A stretch of DNA of 11,654 nucleotides from Syntrophaceae bacterium UBA3084 (GTDB lineage Bacteria; Desulfobacterota; Syntrophia; Syntrophales; UBA6807), in assembly GCA_002367335.1 (NCBI GenBank), contig DFBI01000036.1, positions 1-11,654 of the forward strand, given 5' to 3'. Numbering within the stretch: the stretch's first letter is position 1; the number at the start of each line of letters is the position of its first letter. Below the pieces are notes generated by a model. The model had not been told where the DNA came from. It was given only the letters and a program-made list of their open reading frames with translations, and did no database searches. A program made the position numbers and the translations under genes. Below, in pieces: positions 1 through 6,447 of the stretch.

Positions 1-306
1 ACCTCTAAGCCTTTTGGGGTGCCTTTGTTTTGGCCATTTGATACTGAATATTATATGTCTCCTTTTCCTTTGTTCCGTGACGTTCAGAGAAATCAAGACA
101 CCCTTGGCACTTTTTTCTCAACCATAATAAATACTAACAATGCCTGGGGCATAGCAGTAGAGAGCCTTTTTTCCGGAACAATCTTATTTGCCCTCTTTGC
201 TTTCAAGAGGCGATCTAATCGTGTTCTATCACTTTCCTTATTCTTGTTATCTATATTGTGTGGACTGTTCTATTACAGCTTGCAGATTAAACCCAATTTG
301 ATTTAG
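1..306 (+). CDS. YdjM-like membrane metal-dependent hydrolase, C-terminal part (gene continues upstream)
   Basis: The reading frame is open from base 1, so this is the 3' end of a longer gene; the GTG at 19 is not a convincing start because the homologous segment continues upstream of it (TSKPFGVPLFWPF). The roughly 100 visible residues closely match residues about 116-214 of the fused protein at 6448-8436. They share PLFWPF, EYYMSPFPLFRDV and the ending LQI-KPN. Domain knowledge from that paralogue places this in the YdjM/DUF457 family of inner-membrane putative metal-dependent hydrolases; the metal-binding His and Asp motifs lie upstream of the window. A hydrophobic segment near residues 55-90 is the last membrane pass. 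The protein stops exactly where the paralogue runs on into a phosphoesterase. carA starts 4 bases later, so translational coupling is likely. Confidence 0.8.
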   Translation, partial: TSKPFGVPLFWPFDTEYYMSPFPLFRDVQRNQDTLGTFFSTIINTNNAWGIAVESLFSGTILFALFAFKRRSNRVLSLSLFLLSILCGLFYYSLQIKPNLI

Positions 307-310
307 GGCC

Positions 311-1372
311 ATGAAAACAAACCACCAATTGCTACTCGAAGACGGAGCCGTATTCGCTGGCCGCTCTTTTGGATTTTCCAAAGCTGTGGTCGGTGAGGTT
401 GTGTTTAACACCGGCATGGTGGGGTACCCTGAAGCTCTGACTGATCCGTCATATAAAGGACAGATTCTGGTTTTTACCTATCCGCTAATTGGGAATTACG
501 GCGTACCTGCTAATCATAGCGTCAACGGTCTTGATGATGCATTCGAGTCTGAAAGGATACAGATTACCGGCCTGATTGTTTCCGAAGCGTGTTCTAATCA
601 CAACCACTGGAATGCCGCCAAGAGCCTTCAACATTGGCTCCACGAACAGAGAGTGCCTGCGTTGTCAGGCATTGATACCAGGGCGCTCACCAAGCGTCTG
701 CGAGACCAGGGAAGCATGTTGGGAAAGATCCTCGTTGGCGAGGAGGATATCGGGTTTTACGATCCCAACAAAGAGAACCTGGTATCCCTTGTGAGCATAA
801 AGGAGCCTGTTGTTTATCCCAAAGGGAAAAAAAGAGTCGTGGTGATTGACTGCGGCTGTAAGAACAGCATCATCCGCAGCTTACTGTACAGAAATCTCAC
901 GGTGATCAGGGTTCCATGGGATTATGACTTTTTTTGCGAGGAATTTGATGGGGTGGTTATTTCCAATGGGCCGGGGGACCCCAAAATGTGCGTCAAAACC
1001 GTTGCCCACGTCATGAAAGCCATGGAAAAGGATTATCCTATTTTGGGCATATGTATCGGACACCAGATTTTGGCTTTGGCAGCGGGTGCTGATACCTACA
1101 AGATGAAATTCGGACACCGGAGTCAAAACCAGCCTTGTATCATGGTCGGGACCAAACGGTGTTCCATTACATCGCAAAACCACGGTTATGCCGTTAACGA
1201 TCGGACACTCCCCCAAGGTTGGAAGCCGTGGTTTATCAATGCTAACGATGGCACCAACGAGGGTATTCGGCACAGCTCTCGACCGTTCATGAGCATACAA
1301 TTTCATCCTGAGGCAGCGCCGGGTCCTGTTGATACCAATTTCCTTTTCGACGAGTTCTTAGAGATGCTGTAA
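311..1372 (+). CDS. carA: Carbamoyl-phosphate synthase small (glutaminase) subunit
   Basis: CarA hydrolyses glutamine and channels ammonia to CarB for carbamoyl phosphate synthesis, the shared first step of arginine and pyrimidine synthesis, in the cytoplasm. The 353-residue length is normal for the family. The N-terminal CPSase_sm_chain domain spans about residues 5-135 (VVFNTGMVGYPEALTDPSY, SGIDTRALTK). A class I glutamine amidotransferase domain follows at about 175-350. The triad is visible as Cys248 (GICIGHQ), His332 and Glu334 (FHPEA). Other conserved stretches are SNGPGDP, KFGHRSQNQP and TSQNHGYAV. SITSQNHGYAV and the EAAPGP-DT-FLFDEF ending resemble Bacteroidota CarA more than the enterobacterial form. 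The start is chosen for its standard N-terminus, 4 bases after the preceding stop; the ribosome site (AGGG) is weak. The stop overlaps the carB start as TAATG. Base composition is visibly GC-richer than in the glycosyltransferase genes. Confidence 0.95.
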   Translation: MKTNHQLLLEDGAVFAGRSFGFSKAVVGEVVFNTGMVGYPEALTDPSYKGQILVFTYPLIGNYGVPANHSVNGLDDAFESERIQITGLIVSEACSNHNHWNAAKSLQHWLHEQRVPALSGIDTRALTKRLRDQGSMLGKILVGEEDIGFYDPNKENLVSLVSIKEPVVYPKGKKRVVVIDCGCKNSIIRSLLYRNLTVIRVPWDYDFFCEEFDGVVISNGPGDPKMCVKTVAHVMKAMEKDYPILGICIGHQILALAAGADTYKMKFGHRSQNQPCIMVGTKRCSITSQNHGYAVNDRTLPQGWKPWFINANDGTNEGIRHSSRPFMSIQFHPEAAPGPVDTNFLFDEFLEML

Positions 1373-3819
1373 TGGATGATAAGCCGAGAAAAGTTCTCGT
1401 ACTTGGCAGTGGCGCCTTAAAGATCGGCGAGGCAGGAGAGTTTGACTATTCGGGAAGCCAAGCCCTTAAGGCCCTGAAGGAGGAAGGGATTACCACGATT
1501 CTTGTGAATCCGAACATCGCTACAATCCAAACTTCCGACTACTTGGCCGATCAGATCTATTTCCTTCCGGTCACTGCCTCTTTTGTGGAGAGGGTAATCC
1601 GGAAAGAAGGGCCGGATGGCATTATGCTTGGTTTTGGCGGACAGACGGCGCTTCAATGTGGCGTTGAGCTCGAAGACAAAGGTGTGCTCAAACGGCATGG
1701 TGTGCAAGTGCTCGGCACGCCTGTTCAAACCATCCAGGAGACCGAGGATCGTGATCTGTTCGTCAGAAAGCTGACCGGGATCGGAGTTAAGGTCACGAGG
1801 AGTGCGGTCGCCACTTCTGTTGAAGGGGCAGTTCGCGTCGCCCGGGAAATCGGTTATCCGGCAATGCTGCGCGTTGCTTATGCTCTTGGCGGTCTTGGTT
1901 CCGGCCTATGCGTGAGTGCGGAAGAAATACGTGAGCGGGCTACGCTGGCACTCGCTCACAGCCAACAATTGCTGATTGAAGAATTTCTATCCGGTTGGAA
2001 GGAAGTGGAGTATGAGGTTGTCCGTGATCGCTTCGACAACTGCGTGACCGTGTGTAACATGGAGAATCTTGACCCGATGGGTATTCACACGGGTGAAAGC
2101 ATTGTCGTGGCTCCGAGTCAGACGCTGACGAACTGCGAGTATCACATGCTCCGTGAGATCGGTATTAAGGTGGTGCGCCATCTTGGAGTCGTTGGAGAAT
2201 GCAACATCCAATTTGCCCTGGACCCGCGTTCGCAGGACTATCGTGTGATTGAGGTAAATGCCCGTCTCTCTCGCAGTTCTGCCTTAGCCTCCAAGGCAAC
2301 AGGCTATCCATTGGCTTTTGTTGCTGCCAAGCTCGGACTGGGGTATAGCCTGGTCGATCTGCGGAACTCTATTACCGGGATAACTACAGCATGTTTCGAG
2401 CCGGCCCTGGATTACATTGTGGTCAAGATTCCCCGCTGGGATTTGCAGAAGTTTCACAAGGTCTCGACAAGGATTGGTTCGGGGATGAAATCGGTTGGCG
2501 AGGTCATGGCTATAGGGCGCACGTTTGAAGAGGCATTGCAAAAGGCTCTCCGCATGTTGGGGATCGGGGTCTGTGGGCTCGTTGGCAATGATTACTTCAG
2601 ATTTACTGATCTGGATAGAGAACTTCGGGCGCCAACGCATGAGCACATCTTTGCCATTCCTGAGGCGATAAAACAAGGATACTCCATTGATCGCATTCAC
2701 GAGCTTTCTCTAATCGACAAATGGTTCCTGCACAAGATCAACAACATTATCGAAATTGCAGACAGGCTCCAACAAGATGCAAGCTACTGCTGTTCACAGG
2801 AACTGTTCGTGGAGGCGAAGCAGGCTGGTTTCGCCGACAGACAGATCGCTATGCTGAAGGGATTGCATGAGCTTCAGATACGGCAACAACGGGAGGAGTA
2901 CGGCATTTTTCCCTATGTGAAGCAGATCGACACCTTGGCAGCAGAGTATCCTGCGCAAACCAACTACCTCTATCTCACGTACAATGGCCAGGAGGATGAC
3001 GTCTCTTGTGGCGGGGAAAACCAGGTTATCGTCTTAGGCTCAGGGGCATACAGTATCGGGAGTTCGGTGGAGTTTGACTGGTGTTGCGTCAATACCGTGC
3101 TGACCTTAAGGAAAATAGGTTACAACACGATCATTATTAACTATAATCCTGAGACGGTGAGTACCGATTACAACGAGTGCGACAAGCTCTACTTCGATGA
3201 GTTGAGTTTTGAAACGGTATTAGACATCTACAAAAAAGAGAAACCAATCGGAGTCATCGTTGCCATGGGAGGCCAGATTCCCAACAACCTCGTTATGCAA
3301 CTGCGTGAGGCCGGTGTCAAAGTGCTCGGGACTTCACCCACGAGTATCGATAACGCCGAGGATCGGCAAAAATTTTCGAGGTTACTCGATCAGCTTGGAG
3401 TCAGGCAACCGAAGTGGAAGGAGTTGGTTACCCTGCGGGAGGCAAAAGCATTTGCAGACAGTGTGGGATACCCTGTCTTGGTTCGTCCGTCGTATGTGCT
3501 CAGTGGCGCTGCAATGGGCGTTGCCTCCAACGATGCCGAGTTGGCCAGGCTGTTGAAAACTGCGACCAAAGTATCAAAAAAATATCCTATTGTGATTAGT
3601 AAGTATGTAGAAAGAGCCAAGGAACTCGACATGGACGCAGTAGCCTGTGATGGCGATCTGTTCGCCTGGGCGATTTCTGAGCATGTCGAGAACGCCGGCG
3701 TGCATTCTGGTGACGCGACCCTCGTCCTTCCCCATCAACGAACCTACCTTGAGACCATACGGCGTATAAGGAAGATTACCGAGAAAATTACCAAATCCTT
3801 AAAGATCACCGGCCATTAA
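1372..3819 (+). CDS. carB: carB fragment 1: N-terminal ATP-grasp half plus start of second half
   Basis: This is the 815-residue product as the sequence stands. It contains the complete carboxyphosphate half: a pre-ATP-grasp fold at about residues 5-125 and an ATP-grasp at about 126-385 with AYALGGLGSG, GWKEVEYEVVRD, ENLDPMGIHTGES and IEVNARLSRSSALASKATG. The oligomerization domain covers about 400-540, ending in KQIDTLAAEYPAQTNYLY. The carbamate-kinase half begins at about 550 (VLGSGAYSIGSSVEFDW) and reaches EHVENAGVHSGDATLV. Translation then stops at TAA (3817-3819), one residue after TG, in the middle of an invariant block. The piece lacks the second-half metal ligands and the regulatory domain, so alone it could not complete the reaction. 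The start ATG overlaps the carA stop. Confidence 0.9.
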   Translation: MDDKPRKVLVLGSGALKIGEAGEFDYSGSQALKALKEEGITTILVNPNIATIQTSDYLADQIYFLPVTASFVERVIRKEGPDGIMLGFGGQTALQCGVELEDKGVLKRHGVQVLGTPVQTIQETEDRDLFVRKLTGIGVKVTRSAVATSVEGAVRVAREIGYPAMLRVAYALGGLGSGLCVSAEEIRERATLALAHSQQLLIEEFLSGWKEVEYEVVRDRFDNCVTVCNMENLDPMGIHTGESIVVAPSQTLTNCEYHMLREIGIKVVRHLGVVGECNIQFALDPRSQDYRVIEVNARLSRSSALASKATGYPLAFVAAKLGLGYSLVDLRNSITGITTACFEPALDYIVVKIPRWDLQKFHKVSTRIGSGMKSVGEVMAIGRTFEEALQKALRMLGIGVCGLVGNDYFRFTDLDRELRAPTHEHIFAIPEAIKQGYSIDRIHELSLIDKWFLHKINNIIEIADRLQQDASYCCSQELFVEAKQAGFADRQIAMLKGLHELQIRQQREEYGIFPYVKQIDTLAAEYPAQTNYLYLTYNGQEDDVSCGGENQVIVLGSGAYSIGSSVEFDWCCVNTVLTLRKIGYNTIIINYNPETVSTDYNECDKLYFDELSFETVLDIYKKEKPIGVIVAMGGQIPNNLVMQLREAGVKVLGTSPTSIDNAEDRQKFSRLLDQLGVRQPKWKELVTLREAKAFADSVGYPVLVRPSYVLSGAAMGVASNDAELARLLKTATKVSKKYPIVISKYVERAKELDMDAVACDGDLFAWAISEHVENAGVHSGDATLVLPHQRTYLETIRRIRKITEKITKSLKITGH

Positions 3820-4466
3820 ATATTCAGTTTATCGCCAAGGGCAACGAGATAAGTGTGATTGAATGCAACCTGCGCGCCTCCCGGAGTTTTCCCTTTGTAT
3901 CGAAGATATTGAAAGTCAACTTTATCGACATGGCTACCAAGCTCATCATGGGACATGACGTCCCCAAGTATAACGGGTCCATTTTTGATGTGGAATATGT
4001 AGGCGTGAAGGCGCCTCAATTTTCATTTATGCGGCTTGACGGAGCGGACCCCACTATGGGGGTAGAAATGGCCTCGACCGGGGAAGTGGCTTGTATGGGA
4101 AACGACTTTGAAGCGGCCTTTCTCAAGGCTTTATTGTCAGTGGGTTATCATTTGCCTGTACGGAATATTCTTCTTTCGACTGGTCCCGTTTATGCGAAGG
4201 CCGCTTTTCTCGAAAGCGCCAGGGTACTCAATGACCTTGGCATGAGCCTTTTTGCTACCAGAGGCACGGCGGATTTCCTCCGGGCCCACACTATCGAGAC
4301 TACAGTGTTGCACTGGCCCTTAGATGAAAAAAGTCCCAATACGACAGAATATCTCGGCCAAGGAAAGATCGACCTTGTCATTAATATCCCCAAGAACTAT
4401 CAAGAGGAAGAACTCACCAACGACTACATTATCCGTCGGCACGCTGTCGACTCGGCATTCCGCTGA
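3813..4466 (+). CDS. carB: carB fragment 2: end of second ATP-grasp and MGS-like domain, out of frame
   Basis: This segment continues the CarB alignment one frame away from fragment 1. It opens with PLNIQF and carries IECNLRASRSFPFVSK, including the Glu and Asn metal ligands of the carbamate-phosphorylating ATP-grasp. It then runs through STGEVACMGND into the MGS-like allosteric domain (ILLSTGPVYAKAAF..., LFATRGTADFLRAH, DLVINIPKN, IIRRHAVDS). It has no plausible start codon with a ribosome site of its own, so it would be made only through a -1 shift or if the reading frame is really intact. I see no slippery heptamer of the X-XXY-YYZ type at the junction. The fragment ends at a TGA (4464-4466) created by the second frameshift. 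Confidence 0.85.
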   Translation, partial: PLNIQFIAKGNEISVIECNLRASRSFPFVSKILKVNFIDMATKLIMGHDVPKYNGSIFDVEYVGVKAPQFSFMRLDGADPTMGVEMASTGEVACMGNDFEAAFLKALLSVGYHLPVRNILLSTGPVYAKAAFLESARVLNDLGMSLFATRGTADFLRAHTIETTVLHWPLDEKSPNTTEYLGQGKIDLVINIPKNYQEEELTNDYIIRRHAVDSAFR

Positions 4467-4564
4467 TAACGAACATTCAACTGGCTCAGCGTTTTGTGGA
4501 AGCCATCTCAAGGAAACAAGTAGATGATCTGAAGATCAAGAGTTGGAGTGAATACGAGAGATAG
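4457..4564 (+). CDS. carB: carB fragment 3: C-terminal tail in a third frame
   Basis: After the second frameshift the frame beginning at 4457 reads IPLITNIQLAQRFVEAIS and then KSWSEYER before TAG (4562-4564). This matches the expected CarB C-terminus: a conserved I-P-L-I-T-N strand, a helix with FVEA, and the K-S-W-x-E-Y ending seen in Bacteroidota CarB. It is too short to be a gene by itself and is listed so that the true 3' end of carB is recorded. The glycosyltransferase start lies 3 bases beyond this stop, which supports the corrected end as the natural gene boundary. Confidence 0.8.
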   Translation: MPLITNIQLAQRFVEAISRKQVDDLKIKSWSEYER

Positions 4565-4567
4565 GAG

Positions 4568-6385
4568 ATGGAGACGTTGGAATCCAATAGCAAGAAAGCT
4601 CTTTTAGGCGTATTTCTATTGGCTGTGTTGCTTCGTTTGTGGGGCATTTGGCATGGATACCCCTACTCATTCTACCCTGATGAAGCGCACTTTGTTAAAA
4701 GGGCCCTATCTTTTGGTAGCGGGGATTTCAACCCTCACTGGTTTCACAAGCCTGCCTTTTATATGTATCTACTCTTCTTCGAATACGGGCTCTTTTTTCT
4801 GGTTGGAAAGTTACTCGCCGTGTGGGGGAGTGTTTCAGAATTTGCTGTTTTATTCATAAAAAACCCTGGCCCCTTCTATATTATCGGTCGAGTTACAACT
4901 ACCTTATTTGGTTTGGGGACAATATGGGTGGCCTATTTAATAGGAGAGCGCCATTTTAGAAAAAGTGTGGGAATCGTTGCAGCCTTGCTACTTAGCGTGA
5001 GCTATGGACATGTGGCCGCAAGTCAAGACATAAAAGCCGACTTCCCCACAGTTTTCTTTTTAGCTTTATCGATATTTTTTTTGCTTAATTACGTGAGCAG
5101 TAAATACATTAAGGACTTCATTTTAGCATCTATGTTCGCAGGTATCGGCACGGCAACTAAAGCATATCCCATCATAATGCTTCCAATATTGGTAGTTGCC
5201 GTCATTTTGGTGCAAAATGAAAGAGAAACAAATAGCACAGCCAATAAAACTGGAACAGCGATAGCCCTATCTTCAATTGGGATATTTGTATTCTATCTTT
5301 CTTATTTTGTATGCGCACCTTATAATTTCATTGATCCGCTCGGGCGTGAAACCACCTTTGGCCCATTTTTCAAGCTGGTGAGAACACTATCACCAATCTT
5401 TGGGGGAGACAAGGTTGTACTTGTACACCCTGGTGATTTCATTGGACAAAGAATGGGCCTTTTTCAAGGTGCGGTCGATTATCTCCGTAAATTGATCAAT
5501 ACAGACGGCATGGGAATAGTCGTGTTTGGTGTTGGAATTTTGGGGGTTTTGTATCTTATCATCAGGCGACCGAACAAACGGAACTTTATATTTTTGTCCT
5601 ATCCAATACTTTTTGCAATTATTTCGGTTATTACAAATCCCGGATATGCTGAGCCCAGACATCAATTTCCCATTTATCTTTTTCTGGCAGTTTCGGGTGG
5701 TGCTTTTGTTGTGTGGCTTGCTGAAATGAGCCACCCCAGACAATGGTTTGTGTATGGACTTATACTTATTTGTCTGAGTTGGCCGTTGTTTTCTATTATT
5801 GAGCGGGATATTTTTATTTCGAGAACAGACACACGAAACATAGCAAAGGCATGGATAGAAAATAATATACCGGCTGGTTCCAAGCTCCTGATGAATGAAA
5901 ATGGACCCAGGTTAATGAAGAATGAAGATCAACTTAAAGAATTGATGGACAAGGCTAAACAAGCTATCCCAACAGGGCAATTTACTGCACATTATGACAC
6001 CTATACAAAATATCAGATTCTTGCAGCCAAGGATTCGATAACGTATGACATCCAAGAGATAAGATTCCCATGGTGGCGTGAATCAGAAATAAAGGAAGGT
6101 GTTCATATGCTGACTTCGGATTATGATGCAGATATGGGGAATCCATTAAAGCCTGTAGGTGTTAAAGCCTATAGTTATTATTTAAAAAATAGTTATGAAT
6201 ATGCAATTGTTAGCAGTGAGGCATATGGAAGTTTTTTTATAGATAATCAAGTATCGAGAAACTTTCCATCATTTAAAAGATTTTACAAAGAGCTTTTTGA
6301 AAAAGGCAACTTGATAAAAGAATTCTCTCCGAAGGATGGGAACAGGCCAGGGCCAGTTGTAAAGATTTTTCAACTAACCTCGTAG
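4568..6385 (+). CDS. GT39/PMT-type membrane glycosyltransferase (ArnT-like)
   Basis: This 605-residue integral membrane protein is a likely GT-C fold glycosyltransferase of the PMT_2/GT39 group. Family members transfer a sugar from a polyprenyl-phosphate donor to a lipid, glycan or protein at the outer face of the inner membrane. The first membrane helix (about residues 11-29) is followed by the catalytic loop motif FYPDEAHF (Asp38, Glu39), then HKPAFYMYLLF (60-70), the GT39 counterpart of K-P-P-L-Y-Y. About ten further hydrophobic helices follow. ASQDIKADFP (151-160) and TKAYPIIMLP (197-206) sit at conserved loop positions. AEPRHQFPIY (361-370) resembles the late family motif. Residues about 420-605 form a soluble, presumably periplasmic domain with no motif I recognise. 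ATG 4568 is preceded directly by GGAG, an unusually short spacing; TTG at 4577 is an alternative start. The acceptor is unknown. Confidence 0.85.
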   Translation: METLESNSKKALLGVFLLAVLLRLWGIWHGYPYSFYPDEAHFVKRALSFGSGDFNPHWFHKPAFYMYLLFFEYGLFFLVGKLLAVWGSVSEFAVLFIKNPGPFYIIGRVTTTLFGLGTIWVAYLIGERHFRKSVGIVAALLLSVSYGHVAASQDIKADFPTVFFLALSIFFLLNYVSSKYIKDFILASMFAGIGTATKAYPIIMLPILVVAVILVQNERETNSTANKTGTAIALSSIGIFVFYLSYFVCAPYNFIDPLGRETTFGPFFKLVRTLSPIFGGDKVVLVHPGDFIGQRMGLFQGAVDYLRKLINTDGMGIVVFGVGILGVLYLIIRRPNKRNFIFLSYPILFAIISVITNPGYAEPRHQFPIYLFLAVSGGAFVVWLAEMSHPRQWFVYGLILICLSWPLFSIIERDIFISRTDTRNIAKAWIENNIPAGSKLLMNENGPRLMKNEDQLKELMDKAKQAIPTGQFTAHYDTYTKYQILAAKDSITYDIQEIRFPWWRESEIKEGVHMLTSDYDADMGNPLKPVGVKAYSYYLKNSYEYAIVSSEAYGSFFIDNQVSRNFPSFKRFYKELFEKGNLIKEFSPKDGNRPGPVVKIFQLTS

Positions 6386-6447
6386 AATTGAATCAAATAT
6401 ATCCTAATTTTTGAATTGCATAAATTAATGACATTGAATGCGAAATA

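Larger units (their letters stand above)
1372..4564 (+). pseudogene. carB: carB, carbamoyl-phosphate synthase large subunit, broken by two single-base frameshifts
   Basis: Read as one gene, this encodes CarB, which forms carbamoyl phosphate from bicarbonate, ammonia and 2 ATP. Three consecutive frames give one continuous homologous protein of about 1064 residues, the usual family length. Frame change 1 falls at 3811-3815, where GGCCATTAA would read ...TGPLNIQF if one C were restored. Frame change 2 falls at 4453-4457, where TCGGCATT would read DSGIPLITN if one G were restored. Both look like a run of three bases reduced to two, which fits either early pseudogenization or homopolymer sequencing error. 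The metal-binding Glu/Asn pairs of both ATP-grasp halves are present (E294/N296 and E831/N833 of the corrected protein), so no other decay is evident. The sequence is of the Bacteroidota/eukaryotic CAD type (GSGALKIGEAGEFDYSGSQA, AAEYPAQTNYLYLTY, GSSVEFDWC). Confidence 0.85.

Noticed and set aside
19..306. Complete 95-residue gene starting at GTG 19
   Set aside because: The frame is open to base 1 and homology to the fused paralogue extends upstream of the GTG, so it is a partial gene.
881..1306. Antisense ORF opposite carA
   Set aside because: Its protein shows no family features and it lies wholly within a conserved gene; it is a shadow frame.
2284..2700. Antisense ORF opposite carB
   Set aside because: Same reasoning: no recognisable domain, no ribosome site, fully inside a conserved coding region.
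3808..3822. Programmed -1 ribosomal frameshift in carB
   Set aside because: The junction lacks a slippery heptamer and an obvious downstream pseudoknot, CarB is not known to use frameshifting, and a second identical-type shift occurs at 4455.
5390..5743. Antisense ORF opposite the GT39 gene
   Set aside because: Composition reflects the complement of membrane-helix codons; no domain or regulatory signal supports it.
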